A stretch of 35,000 bases of DNA from Symbiodinium natans (Eukaryota > Sar > Dinophyceae > Suessiales > Symbiodiniaceae): the NCBI GenBank assembly GCA_905221605.1, contig CAJNDS010002568.1, forward strand, positions 968,913 through 1,003,912, given 5' to 3'. The stretch's first letter is position 1, and each line of letters begins with the position of its first letter. Positions 19,147-28,359 of the stretch are shown here, in pieces. Both the position numbers and the translations under genes were made by a program. The notes beneath the pieces were generated by a model. The model worked only from the letters and a program-made list of their open reading frames with translations, ran no database searches and was not told the DNA's origin.

Positions 19147-19357
19147 TGCGGAGCTGCAGTTTGTATTTCAGGCAGTGTATTGGAGGTTGTCAAAGGGTTA
19201 ATGAACCCGCAACTGCTTTGGCTCAAGACGGCCATGCGCCAGTCAACAAAAAGGGTTTTTGCGTTTGTGTTGTTGGTTGGTTGGTCCAGGGTGAAATTCA
19301 GCGCTTCGGTTGGGGTTGACTGTTTGGTTCCTTGTCCCCCTTCGGTTGCCCCCCGTA
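19147..19357 (+). repeat. Element 1 right LTR
   Basis: Same 211-bp length as the left LTR, with seven substitutions between them. It is followed directly by CCCTAAACCC, the original target array. Confidence 0.95.
19207..19227 (+). promoter_or_regulatory. Relict spliced leader in right LTR
   Basis: Same position in the LTR as 8407-8427. The last 11 bases TTTGGCTCAAG are identical to the leader. Of the differences from the left copy in this segment, one (T to C) brings it closer to the leader and one (A to G) takes it further away, so both are decayed descendants of one sequence. Confidence 0.6.
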
Positions 19358-19588
19358 CCCTAAACCCTAAACCCTAAACCTTAAACCCCAAACCCCTAAA
19401 CCCTAAACCCTGAACCCTGGACGCAAATAGGCCCTTATCAGTGAGCCGTTACACCTGAGTCCTAAACTTTAAACACTTTCCACCAACACAAGTAGGGTTC
19501 AGCGTTTAGGATTCAGGGTTTAAGGTTTAGGGTTTGGGGTACCCTAAACCCTAAACCCTAAGCCCTAAACCCTAAACCCTAAAGCCTA
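19358..19588. repeat. Inverted CCCTAAA/TTTAGGG/CCCTAAA arrays
   Basis: CCCTAAA-type 19358-19419 continues the array interrupted by element 1. A TTTAGGG-type stretch (19495-19540) meets CCCTAAA units (19541-19588) almost head to head at GGGGTACCCTAAA. Confidence 0.85.
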
Positions 19589-19874
19589 GGTCGCAGAGTT
19601 GCTTGACCACTCGCTCAGCAAAGAGGTGTTGAGGATGCCACTCACATCCGCTTGGCACTGGTCCCAAGGTGGCCTTGATGCAGGTCGCTGCTTTGTGAGC
19701 ATCGCAAGGCAGGTGCAGCAACAAGAAGTCCTGCGTGTAGCTTCGCACTGCAATCCGCTTTCACAGCGATAGTTAGCCGCGTAGCGGTCCGTGCAAGTCT
19801 GTCGAAGCTTGAAAGGGAACTCATTCGCCAGTCTCCGCCGTTCGGGGGCACGCGTACACACGTCGCTGGTTTTC
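19586..19874 (-). CDS. Candidate exon, Cys-rich, minus strand
   Basis: An open stretch of about 95 codons on the minus strand with ten cysteines, including YRCESGLQCEATRRTSCCCT. It starts after the acceptor-like CGGATAACAG and ends in TAG exactly where CCCTAAA units begin. It contains no telomere-like units. The Cys spacing could fit a secreted or zinc-binding module but matches no family I know. A spurious open frame is possible. Confidence 0.3.
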
Positions 19875-20833
19875 AGCTGTTATCCGGTCCATGGCAGTTT
19901 CATGGTACTTTGTAAGCCATTACAAGTGTAGCTATATAAGCCCCTTAAGTACCCTTATAGGGTTATAAGTACAGTTATAATTGGGCGACTAAGTACCCTG
20001 AACCTCCAAGCGCGGTAAAAATGTCGAGACCGGGGTCAGCTAACCCGAAGCTCAAGCCGAAAAAGACCCAAGCTTGGAGATCTTATCAGTATGCGGGGAG
20101 GGAGGGGTTTTAGGGCTTAGGGTTCGGGTTTCGGGTTTAGAGTTTAGGGTTCAGGGTTTAGGGGTCCCTTATCCTGCCAGACAAGGAAGACATCTTAGTA
20201 TCTCAGGGGTTTAGGGTTTAGGGTTTAGGGTTTAGGGTTTAGGGTTTAGGCCATCCCAGGGAGCTAAGCTAAGCCCTCCGCAGAGGCGTTCTGTGTCGGC
20301 AGCTCGGTGCGGACGCTTTGAGAATGCTGCAGCCGTGCCCTGATGGGTTTCAGGGTTTAGGGCTTTTGTTAGGGATCCCCAAACCCTAAACCCTAAACCC
20401 TCTGGAAACCCTAAACCCTAAACTCTTTTGGGTGTAGACCTTCAGGCTTTCTGCCTGGGGTTAACGCACGCCAAGGCTTGTCGATTTTGTAAGGCCCTAG
20501 GTTCTTTCTGCTTTCTTGTGTATGGTTTGGGGTGCTTCAGGGCTGGGGGTTAGGTGCAACTCACAACCTCCACTTTTAGGGTTTTGAGGGTTTGGCCAGG
20601 TTTGGCGTTCACTTGGCAAAGCTCCCGGAGCCCAACAACAAGATTGAAACCGACCGAGTTTGTTTATAAGACATGTTGTTTACCATGCAATTCGGAACAC
20701 ACATTGAGCCTCTGTAAAAGACAAGAGCGAAACTGTTTTCACGCATTTCAGCTGTTAAAGATGTTCGACTAAACTAAACCAAACGCGGTGCTGGTATTAA
20801 GGTTGAACAATAAGAGCAGGGGGCAGCTGGAAT
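19875..20833. other. Repeat mosaic, no confirmed gene
   Basis: A palindromic AT-rich tract (19914-20000, CTATATAAGCCCCTTAAGTA), TTTAGGG runs (20107-20162, 20209-20250) and CCCTAAA (20380-20432). An island at 20255-20345 is open on the minus strand but too short to call. The open frame 20554-20772 has no support beyond length. Confidence 0.45.
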
Positions 20834-20905
20834 CCCTAAACCCTAAACCCTAAACCCTAAACCCTAAAAACCCTAAACCCTAAACCCTAAACCCTAAACC
20901 CTTAG
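20834..20905 (-). repeat. CCCTAAA array ending in CCCTTAG
   Basis: Ten units with one CCCTAAAAA variant. The terminal unit CCCTTAG gives an AG at the edge of the island at 20906. Confidence 0.95.
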
Positions 20906-20970
20906 GCAAGGCCTTTGCTGCGACAATATGTGACGGGTCACGCAAGAGCTGTCCTGGGGAATGCTATAGG
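20906..20970 (+). CDS. Candidate exon between inverted arrays
   Basis: A 65-nt island reading ARPLLRQYVTGHARAVLGNA on the + strand. The acceptor is CCCTTAG. The donor is ATAGG|GTTTAGGG, the first bases of the next array. Both presumed splice sites are therefore telomere-like units, and the flanking arrays are complementary. Other candidate exons nearby are on the minus strand, so either two genes are present or this one is a chance open frame. Confidence 0.33.
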
Positions 20971-21013
20971 GTTTAGGGTTTAGGGTTTAGGGTTTAGGGT
21001 TTAGGGTTTAGGA
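20966..21013 (+). repeat. TTTAGGG array
   Basis: Six perfect units, an inverted partner of 20834-20905 separated by about 60 bp. Confidence 0.95.
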
Positions 21014-21059
21014 GAAACCAGTTTGGAAACGCGCATGGAAATAGGAGATCTACTAGACC

Positions 21060-21260
21060 CTTTCCTAAACCCTAAGCACTTCTGACTATATACCCTAAAC
21101 CCTAAGCTCTGAACCCTAAACCCTGAATAGGCATCACTTGTCACCTCAACCCCTAAATCAGTGTAAACCCGTATCCTCTGAAACCTAAACCGCCCTAAAC
21201 CCTAAAACCGAAACCCTAAACCCTAAACCTTAAACCTAAACCCCAAACCCCTTCACCCCA
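21060..21260 (-). repeat. Degenerate CCCTAAA tract
   Basis: CCCTAAA units interrupted by short unique pieces, decaying towards 21260. Confidence 0.7.
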
Positions 21261-21286
21261 AAGTCCCGTGCGCTTGCAGCTTGCAC

Positions 21287-21358
21287 CGGGGGCCCCGGCA
21301 GAGCCACAGCCTCCTCCTGCTCTGCAGCTGCGAGGGCCTGCTGCACTTGCTGCACTTC
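21287..21358 (-). CDS. Candidate exon, minus strand, helical
   Basis: A 72-nt stretch that reads VQQVQQALAAAEQEEAVAL on the minus strand, heptad-like and probably coiled coil. The acceptor is ACGCCAG|GAAGTG and the donor CCCCG|GTGCAAG. It is flanked by a degenerate CCCTAAA tract and a TTTAGGG run. The + strand frame is also open but is proline-rich and less natural. Confidence 0.38.
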
Positions 21359-22306
21359 CTGGCGTTTTGGGGTCTTAGGGGTTTAGGGTTTAGGGTTTAG
21401 GGTTTGGGGTGCAGGGCTTCGGATTTAGGGTTTAGGGGTTGCACTTCGTCGCTTTTCGGGGTTTTTGAGTCTTAGGGCTTTTAGGGGTTTAGGGTTTACT
21501 GCTGCACTTCCTGGCTTTTAAGGGTTTTAGGGGGTTAGGGGGTGTTTAGGGCTTACCGCTACCAAACTCAGATTCTTGCTTTTCACTCGACCCAAGCGCG
21601 CTGCGGCATGTATGCTTAGGGAGTCTGCTGAGAAGTGACTTCAGTACAGTATGAATAACTCCACTCCTTCCAATCAAGGGTTTAGGGGTTGGGCGGTTGG
21701 GGGTTTAGGGTTTTAGGATTTCGGGGGTTTTGGGGGCTTTAGGGGCAAGAGAGGTTCAGGGCGGTTTAGGGGGTTGGGTGGGTTTAGGGGTTTCGGGGTT
21801 TAGGGGGTTTAGTTTAGGGTTTGGGGTTCAGGGTTTATTGAAAATATTCAGGGTTCAGATCCGGGGAAAGCTTCGGGGATTTTCGTTTTCGACTTTAGAG
21901 TTCTTTCGAGTTACACGGGCTTCCTTCTGCCCCGAGCCCTATCATACATAATCAAACCCTCATCGGGCTTCAGGGCATAGTGGTTTTGGGCGCAAGGGTA
22001 GGCGCCAGCCTGAGCCCTAAACCTTACACTAAAACTCCACTCTAAACCATAAGGCCCTACATCCCTAAAACCTGCATACGGCCAGTGTTTAGGGTTAGGG
22101 TATGCAAGGGGGCTTGCCGTACCCACTCGGCACCTAAGCCTGTATGACCTGCGAGACCCTAAACCCTAGACCCTAAACCTAAATCCCCAAACCCTAAACC
22201 TGGCAATAACAAGGGGTGCCCCTTGTGGTTTACAGGGGCTTCTAAGGGAACCTAATCCCTGAACAAAGTGAATAAGGGCCAACTCTGGGACCTTGTCTAA
22301 CCCCTT
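21359..22306. other. TTTAGGG-rich mosaic, no confirmed gene
   Basis: Long degenerate TTTAGGG stretches (21375-21500, 21680-21850), short CCCTAAA runs near 22015 and 22155-22200, and a perfect short palindrome at 22209-22226 (ACAAGGGG TG CCCCTTGT). Open frames here are translations of the repeat. Confidence 0.5.
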
Positions 22307-22546
22307 CAGGGTTTAGGGTTTAGGGTTTAGGGTTTAGGGTTTCTAACCCCAGGAATGACATGAATGCTGCCGCTCCTCCTGTAGCTCGGCAAAGCGGAGG
22401 GCATTCATGTCCTCCGAAAGACTTGTGCTCTGAACCCTAAACCACCGAGTCCGCCAAAACCCTAAAGCACCCAAAGCAAGGTGCACACAAACCTTCCCTA
22501 AACCCTAAACCCTAAACCCTAAACCCTAAACCCTAAACCCTAAACC
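22307..22546. repeat. TTTAGGG and CCCTAAA arrays around a hairpin
   Basis: TTTAGGG units 22307-22343 and CCCTAAA units 22496-22546 flank a hairpin whose 11-bp arms GACATGAATGC (22357-22367) and GCATTCATGTC (22401-22411) are perfect complements. Confidence 0.8.
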
Positions 22547-23065
22547 ATGGACCGCTATTTCTTGGGCGCTCTTTCAGGCGAGGGAGTTCTCAGCAGGATC
22601 TCATAATCGCAAATGTTGCTGCTAAGCCCCCAAGAAAGTACGGAAACTGCCTTCAGGCAGGTCTCCCCCTTGAAGGTACCCATGGGCCCTGTTTGAGCTG
22701 TCTTATAAACACCCTAAACGCTGCCCAAAACCTAGTAGAAATCCCAGAAAACCTCAAGCCTGCACCGCAACTCCCCAGAACCCCAAGCTATTCGGGAGTC
22801 GCGCGTCTTCCGACTCAAAGACGACCTCATCCGTTTGCTCCAAGTAGGGCCGAGGACAGATGCATTGTGGAGGGGTCTAAACCAAAACCCCAAAACCCAA
22901 GACCCTAAACCCCAAACCTTAAGTTAATGGTCCTTGAAGGGATGCACCATGAAATAAGAGTCCTTGAACAGTTCAAGCGGGAGAGAACCAACCTCGCCTT
23001 ATAGATACGTAGGGTGTTTTAACATCGTCCGACTTCGGAACCACCCCCCAAACCCCCCCGCCTAA
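22547..23065. other. Spacer without confirmed gene
   Basis: Mostly unique sequence with scattered CCCTAAA-like units from 22870. The + strand open frame 22693-22908 ends in repeat-derived sequence and is not supported. Confidence 0.4.
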
Positions 23066-23172
23066 AGCCCTAAAACCCTAAAGCCCTACAACCCTAAAAC
23101 CCTAAAACCCTAAAACCCTAAACCCCAAAACCCCAAAACCCTAAAACCCTAAAAACCCTAAACCCTAAACCC
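23066..23172 (-). repeat. CCCTAAAA (8-mer) array
   Basis: Units are mostly CCCTAAAA or CCCCAAAA, one base longer than elsewhere, with a few 7-mers. This suggests an independently amplified variant. Confidence 0.9.
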
Positions 23173-23186
23173 GAACCCCCTCCCAC

Positions 23187-23290
23187 CCCCGCAAGTGCTT
23201 CATTCTGCCGTTGAACAGCCACTGCGCGCTTCGCACCGCCGTCAGCTGCTTCTTTGTGGGCAATGAGCCCCGAAACTCCGACTTCACTGC
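23187..23290 (-). CDS. Candidate exon, minus strand
   Basis: A 104-nt minus-strand segment reading AVKSEFRGSLPTKKQL then TAVRSAQWLFNGRMKHL. The acceptor is CCCTTGAG|GCAGTG. The donor is within CGGGGGTGGG, most simply GGGG|GTGGGA. Composition is clearly protein-like and free of repeats. It lies between an 8-mer CCCTAAAA array and a TTTAGGG array. The family is not recognised. Confidence 0.42.
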
Positions 23291-23346
23291 CTCAAGGGCT
23301 TAGGGAGCCAGGGGCTTCCGGCGGCCTCAGGTACAGGACCTTAGTT

Positions 23347-23400
23347 GTTGAGGGTTTAGGGTTTAGGGTTTAGGGTTTAGGGTTTAGGGTTTAGGGTTCA
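23347..23400 (+). repeat. TTTAGGG array
   Basis: Seven units, the opposite-orientation partner of 23066-23172 across the candidate exon. Confidence 0.95.
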
Positions 23401-23574
23401 GGGATGTATAGGGTTTAGGTCTTTTTTTGAGGCTACAGCTAGCGCAGGGGGTGGCCTCATGAGGCACGGCAGAGCCCCCGCAGAGGTCCTGGGCCGGCCC
23501 CATTGGGCCTTCGGCCCAGCGGGGCAACTTCATCTTCAGCTTCGGCCCTCCGACATCTCGGTGTTCTTCTCACG

Positions 23575-23692
23575 CCCAGACCCCTGGGAGGATCCCAAAA
23601 GTAGAGCCCCTAAATAGTCCCCTATACTAGTATTGGGTCATTTTGGGAACCCTTAAGGGGATCTACTTGTTGGATCCTCCCAGGGGTCTGGG
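23575..23692. repeat. Foldback element, family B copy 1
   Basis: A 118-bp element with terminal inverted repeats of about 36-40 bp starting CCCAGACCCCTGGGAGGATC. The core is CCTATACTAGTATTGGG. It differs from 25338-25455 at only four positions, so one copied from the other or both from a recent source. Confidence 0.9.
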
Positions 23693-24373
23693 TCAGGCTC
23701 TAAGGCCCCATCCCGGACCCCCCAAAACACACACCTGTACTCGGCCCACTGCTTCTCAAAAACTCTCAGAAAGCTTCTCCTCTCCAGACGTAGGGTTTAG
23801 GGTTTAGGGTTTAGGGTTAGGTGGGCTAAGAGTCTCAGGCTGCGCTTAGCAAGTCACGGGGTAAGACCTCGCAGGCCACGAGGGGGAGGCAGAGGAGCCC
23901 CAGGGGAACTGGCACGCCCCCGAGGCCCAGCAGACTGCCAGCAACAAGAAGCAGCTCAGCACTTCGGGGCCTCATCCTTCCTCGGCAGTTTAGGGTTTAG
24001 GGTTTAGGGTTTAGGGTTTAGGGAGCTTTGGGGCTTCGGATTGATGGGCCTTTTAGGGCTTAGGGCTCAGGGACCTCCCTTTTCAAGGAAGGCCTCAGGG
24101 CCGTAGACCTTTCAAGCATCCCTAAAACTGGCTATAGCAGGGGCTTTGCACAAATCAGCAAGTAGAGGAAACTAACAGGTAGAGGTGCTCAGAGAAGGAA
24201 GAGTTTGTAGGGGCTTAAAAACCGAGCAACACAGCTAGCTCATCCCTTGTCTCATAGCCCCCACAGCGGCTCGAAGACGTCGAAGCCCTAAACCCAGCAT
24301 TGAGAACCCTTTGCCGGCTGACTGAGAAGCCTTTGAGGACTTCCAGAAGCAACCACATGGAACAACAAAGGCA
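23693..24373. other. Mosaic with a GC-rich island, no confirmed gene
   Basis: TTTAGGG runs at 23791-23820 and 23988-24023 bracket a GC-rich island (23821-23987) that is open on both strands. One minus frame is strongly hydrophobic (LLLVAGSLLGLGGVPVPLGL); one plus frame reads EAEEPQGNWHAPEAQQTA. Neither could be preferred. The rest is unique sequence with no feature seen. Confidence 0.35.
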
Positions 24374-24475
24374 GTATATAGGGGTCGGAATACCTACTCA
24401 TAATCTTATCTTATGGTCCCTTTGTCATTATACTCTAAGAACCCTTGAAACCCCATTCTAATTATTCAGGCCCCG
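24374..24475. repeat. Foldback element, family C copy 2
   Basis: Shares ATAGGGGTCGGAATA at the left, GGTCCCTTT in the core and ATTATTCAGGCCCC at the right with 4468-4579. The terminal repeats have decayed. Confidence 0.6.
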
Positions 24476-24591
24476 ACAGTAGACTTTCGGGGGTAAAAGC
24501 TCCAAGCGTCCGGAAGCTGTCCACTGTCTTTCCTTGGTAGCCCAGGAACCACATTCTAATGAGGCCACCCCTTCTTCGGTGGTTCCTGAAC

Positions 24592-24680
24592 CCTAAACCC
24601 TAAACCTAAACCCTAAACCCTAAACCCTAAACCCTAAACCCTAAACCCTAAACCCTAAACCCTAAACCCTAAACCCTAAA
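24592..24680 (-). repeat. CCCTAAA array
   Basis: Twelve units with one shortened CCTAAA. Confidence 0.97.
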
Positions 24681-24712
24681 CAAAAGAAGGGTAAAGGGTA
24701 CCACTGGGCTAC

Positions 24713-24763
24713 CAAGTTTCGCTGCCGCCAGGAGCAGCTGGAGCTTCTCACGTAGCTCAAGCA
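24713..24763 (-). CDS. Candidate exon, minus strand
   Basis: A 51-nt minus-strand stretch reading LELREKLQLLLAAAKL, strongly helical. The acceptor is CTCCTGCAG and the donor AACTTG|GTAGCC. The same frame is open upstream. It lies between CCCTAAA (24592-24680) and TTTAGGG (24827-24915) arrays. No family is assigned. Confidence 0.38.
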
Positions 24764-24826
24764 CTGCAGGAGCCCAGGCCACGGACGTGTCTGGCACCTT
24801 TCGCGAGCTTCAGGGGGGTTGTTGTG

Positions 24827-24955
24827 GGTTTAGGGCTTAGGAATAGGGTTCAGGGTTTAGGGTTTAGGGTTTAGGGTTTAGGGTTTAGGGTTGAGGGTTT
24901 AGGGTTTAGGAATAAGGCGCAGGGTGTAGGGTGTAGGGTCTAGCGTTTAGGGTAG
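24827..24955 (+). repeat. TTTAGGG array, decaying
   Basis: About eight good units followed by variants such as GTGTAGGG and GTCTAGCG. Confidence 0.85.
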
Positions 24956-25077
24956 CTCTGTAGATTTTAGGGCCTCTTTTTGGGGTCTTTATGTTAAAGG
25001 GTGCCGTACACTATAAAAAGGAACCCTAAAATACCTTAACATAGAACCCTAAAACCTTCTTGCATGCAGTATAAGTT

Positions 25078-25172
25078 GGGATGTTCCCTTATGCTAACAG
25101 TCCTTACTAGGGACTAAAATAGGGGGGATTTTTATCCCTCTGAAGGACTGTTAGTAGAAGGGGGAACATCCC
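25078..25172. repeat. Foldback element, family A copy 3
   Basis: A 95-bp element with GGGATGTTCCC at the left and GGGAACATCCC at the right. The inner arms are AACAGTCCTTA and GAAGGACTGTTAG. A broken fourth fragment (GGACTTAGTATAAGGGGAAC) follows at 25188-25212. Confidence 0.85.
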
Positions 25173-25337
25173 AAATAATCCTAGTAAGGACTTAGTATAA
25201 GGGGAACGTCCAAAAACATAAGGCTTAGGGCTTAGGGCTTAGCACCAACAGCTGAAACGGCCAGTCGTTTACGGGTACCTAGGCGCTTCAAGGGTGTTCT
25301 TCAGGACTTTCATCTGTACATGTAAGTTGGTCTATTT

Positions 25338-25455
25338 CCCAGACCCCTGGGAGGATCCAAAAAGTAGAACCCCTAAATAGTCCCCTATACTAGTATTGGG
25401 TCATGTTGGGAACCCTTAAGGGGATCTACTTTTTGGATCCTCCCAGGGGTCTGGG
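25338..25455. repeat. Foldback element, family B copy 2
   Basis: 118 bp, 114 of them identical to 23575-23692. The first 31 bases are a perfect inverted match to the last 31. It abuts a TTTAGGG run at its right end. Confidence 0.92.
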
Positions 25456-25905
25456 TTAGGGTTTAGGGTGCAATCTCCCCCCCCAAATAAATGACCCCAG
25501 AAACCAAGTAACCCCCAAGCCCTGAAAGCCCTCAACCCTGAACACCCTCAACCCTAAACATCTCCCCAAAATACCCCCTGACCCCTAAACCCTTCAAGTC
25601 AACCCGAAAGTAACCCTGACAAGCAACCCCAAACAACCCGGAATAACTTCAACGAACCCTGAGCAACAAAACAAACCAACTCCCGAAACTCTACAGCCCC
25701 AAGCCGTACCCCAAAACCCTTAAACCCCAAACTCCATAATCTCTAAACCCTATAAACCCTCTAAACCCTAAACCCTATAAACCCTCAAGCGTAAACCCTC
25801 AACCCTATAAACCCTCAACCCCAAACACCAAACCCTAAACCCTGAACCCTAAACCCCAAACCCTAAACCCTGAACCCTAAACCCTCAACCCTAAACCCTG
25901 ATACC
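25456..25905 (-). repeat. Degenerate CCCTAAA tract with CCCTATAAA variants
   Basis: Poorly conserved CCCTGAA, CCCTCAA and 9-mer CCCTATAAA units, regaining near-perfect CCCTAAA at 25830-25905. Confidence 0.75.
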
Positions 25906-26100
25906 CCCAAAAGGAGCTGCGCAAGGCCATCGGGTTACGGATCCCGCCGAGGCCAGGATGGAGGCAGCAGCCGCGGTGTCTTGGCCGCTCCTGGGCCATG
26001 GGGTTTAGTGTTTGGGGTTGTTGGGGTTTGGGGTTTGGGGCTTGGGGGCTTGGGGTTTAGGGTTTAGGGTTTAGGGTTTAGGGTTTAGGGCTACTGAGGG
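25906..26100. other. GC-rich island and TTTAGGG run
   Basis: The island 25906-26004 is open on both strands. The minus frame (GQDTAAAASILASAGS) ends at a GCGGGATCC|GTAACC donor-like site, so it may be an exon. TTTAGGG units follow at 26050-26090. Confidence 0.35.
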
Positions 26101-26171
26101 CACTTTGAGGCTGTCTAGGGCTCTGGATATTTAGAGCTACTGCGGAATATGTAAGCTCCGCGGTTTTAAAC

Positions 26172-26305
26172 GGTGTATTTGGGGCCTTTTGACTAGTTTA
26201 AGGGATACTTCGGGCTACTTAGGGTTTTATGGTTTAGGAATTATTGATGGTTTAGGTGTATTTGGGGCATATAGACTAGTTTAAGGGATACTTCGGGCTA
26301 CTTAG
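26172..26305. repeat. 51-bp direct repeat pair
   Basis: GGTGTATTTGGGGC....ACTAGTTTAAGGG occurs at 26172-26222 and 26255-26305 with differences only in a six-base inner part. It is a local duplication in otherwise unique sequence. Confidence 0.8.
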
Positions 26306-26554
26306 CGGGAGGGCTTATGAGCGTAAGCTTTGAAAGCTTTGCGGCGTCTTCCGGGGCCTCGAGGTACTTCCATGATGGATAGCTATATATGTCGGGGGGT
26401 AGAGCAGGGTAACCAAAGTTATGACTGGCTAGAACATAAACCATCAGGCAAATACTAGGATGGCCCTTGAAAGCATCTGAAAAAAGATTCCCAAATATGA
26501 TCCTCTTCAACCCAAGAAGTGACAATATGAACAACCCTACTTTTGGTTACCCCG
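26306..26554 (-). other. Unique stretch with a minus-strand open frame
   Basis: A 78-codon minus-strand frame (26298-26534) contains YPSWKYLEAPEDAAKLSKL, which looks protein-like. The first half is hydrophobic and the start is not convincing. It could be another exon of a minus-strand gene; phase with 26637-26727 was not matched. Confidence 0.25.
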
Positions 26555-26636
26555 GTTTTGGGGTTTAGGGTTTTGGGGTGTCGGGTTTAGGGTTTCGGGC
26601 TAGGGTTTGGGGTTTAGGGTTTATAACTTTGGGAAC

Positions 26637-26727
26637 CTTCAAGCAGGCCAGGTGTCCTCAAGACTTCCGCCGCATGGGCCAGGGAGGCATTGACGTCGTT
26701 CACGGCCTTCCCGTCGAACCAGGAACC
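26637..26727 (-). CDS. Candidate exon, minus strand, best of region 3
   Basis: A 91-nt minus-strand exon reading SWFDGKAVNDVNASLAHAAE then VLRTPGLLE. The acceptor is GGTTTAG, supplied by a telomere-like unit, and the donor is GAAG|GTTCCC. The sequence is repeat-free and helical. It leaves one base for the next exon. On the + strand the flanking arrays are TTTAGGG at the left and CCCTAAA at the right, the reverse of most islands. Confidence 0.45.
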
Positions 26728-27300
26728 CTAAACCCTAGCAATCCCTAAACCCGCAACTACCGTTAGCCCTAAACCCTAAACTCTACACCCGAAACCCTAC
26801 GCCCTAAACTCTAGCCCTAAACCCTAAACCCTAAACCCCTATGCCCTAAACGCAGAACCCATGGGTGCAGGACTCAGGATTCAGGGGCTCAGGGGACTTC
26901 CAAGCCCCAATGTCCGAGAACCCCAAAAACTTAAAACCCTCAAACCCCCCCCCCCCCCCCCCCCCCTGCATTTTAGGGTTTAAGGGTTTGGGGGTTGTGG
27001 GGTATAGGGTTCAGGGTTTTGGGGAGTACACCCTACAAACTCTATAAGCCCAATAAACCCTGTAAACCCTACCAACCCTACAAACACATATAAATTCTTT
27101 AATCCCATAGAAACCCCGTAGGCCCTCTAAACCCTGTAAACCCTATAAACCCATATGAAAATAGGGGACCACGAGTCGGATTCCCTTATAGCAAGGACCC
27201 CCCCCATCGGCCACATTGCCCACGTGGGCTTTGTCTTGCCAGGCGTTGAGATGTCAGCGTGTTGTGCAAGGTCGGCTGTTAGACCCCTGTGTGCAAACTT
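26728..27300. repeat. Mixed telomere-like variants and poly-C
   Basis: CCCTAAA variants (26728-26850), a 22-nt poly-C (26945-26966), TTTAGGG variants (26970-27015) and a tract of CCCTATAAA/CCCTGTAAA 9-mers (27030-27150). No gene is supported; the open frame at 26865-27047 is repeat-derived. Confidence 0.7.
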
Positions 27301-27367
27301 TAGGATTTAGGGTTTAGGGTTTAGAGGGTTTAGGGTTTAGGCCTGAACTGGCTGCATGGCTGAAGCC

Positions 27368-27397
<30 letters not shown>
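27368..27397. repeat. (CAT)10 microsatellite
   Basis: Ten perfect CAT units between a TTTAGGG run (27302-27340) and a CCCTAAA run (27479-27516). Confidence 0.97.
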
Positions 27398-27398
<1 letters not shown>

Positions 27399-27516
27399 GG
27401 CTTTGGGTGTGATTCTCATGATCGTTCTCCTTTGTGTCAGGCAACGTGGGGCATGGAGACACAAAATGATGATGCCACCCCTAAACCCGAAACCCTAAAC
27501 CCTAAACCCTAAACCC

Positions 27517-28103
27517 CACACCCCATCATCATCCAGCCACTGCATAGGGCCGAACAATGAAGACTGAATGTCTTGTTTCGGCTCATGATCTGCGCCCTCC
27601 TTTGGCACATGCCGGCCCCATGCCTGGTGCCAATCATAGTCGGAGATGTCCACATGAAAAACGGACTCAACTGATTGCTAGAAGACACGAAACATGCAAT
27701 CCAACAAGGTACCCCGAATATCGGAAACTCCAGTATAAACCCTGAGCTTGCTACCACAACCCTTCGTTCTGGGGCTTGGAATTGCCGTAGGCTCCCCGAC
27801 TCACACCTCCTCTCCCTTGAGGTCACCCTCAGTCTTTGCTATAAATTTTCGGTTTAGGGTTTGGAGTTGAAGATGCAGGTACAGGGTTTAGGGGCCTTCT
27901 TATTCCTAGCCAGGAAGCCCTTGCCAGGGCCCTTTCTTAGGGGGAAAGCCAGGGGAGGGGTGAGCTTTAGGTGGGCGCCGCCTCTTCCCACAATCCATCA
28001 GACTGCCCGGGCAACCCCCCAAATCTAGTGTTTAGGCTTTCTAATCGAAACGCCTGAAGCCTAAAGGCCAAAAACCCACCCTCATGCCCTGAATGATCCG
28101 ACC
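27517..28103. other. Unique stretch, no assigned gene
   Basis: Open frames exist on both strands (minus 27509-27826; plus 27557-27745 and 27675-27857). The plus frames together read PTLRSGAWNC-like sequence that could be a decayed transposon fragment, but nothing was recognisable. 27860-28100 shows no feature. Confidence 0.3.
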
Positions 28104-28123
28104 CCCTAAACCCTAAACCCTAC

Positions 28124-28235
28124 TGAAAATCTCTTTTCTACGCTCAACTGGGAATCTTGAGAGTTAGATGCATCGGCATATATACACTGTACACTATACA
28201 ACTGCATGACCTAGATTAGGCGGTACAATTTTGCA
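28124..28235 (-). repeat. Element 2 candidate 3' LTR
   Basis: On the minus strand AGAAGGGG is followed by TGCAAAATTG and the sequence ends GATTTTCA, a TG..CA unit of 112 bp with weakly inverted ends. A purine-rich tract precedes it. The flanking sequence is a CCCTAAA array. The second LTR is outside the window, so identity cannot be tested. Confidence 0.4.
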
Positions 28236-28359
28236 CCCCTTCTAGTGCGCAGAAATGCCTTCTAAGCACTATACTTTCTCTTCTGCTATGTGCGGAGTGA
28301 AACTTCTCTGGTATTGGGCTCATTCTCACGCCTAGGTAGCGGAGTCTGGCCAGGGACCT
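28236..28359 (-). other. Element 2 3' untranslated region and polypurine tract
   Basis: 124 bp between the Pol stop and the candidate LTR. CTAGAAGGGG at the LTR boundary would serve as plus-strand primer. A second purine-rich stretch (AGAAGAGAAAG) lies about 35 bp upstream. Confidence 0.45.
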
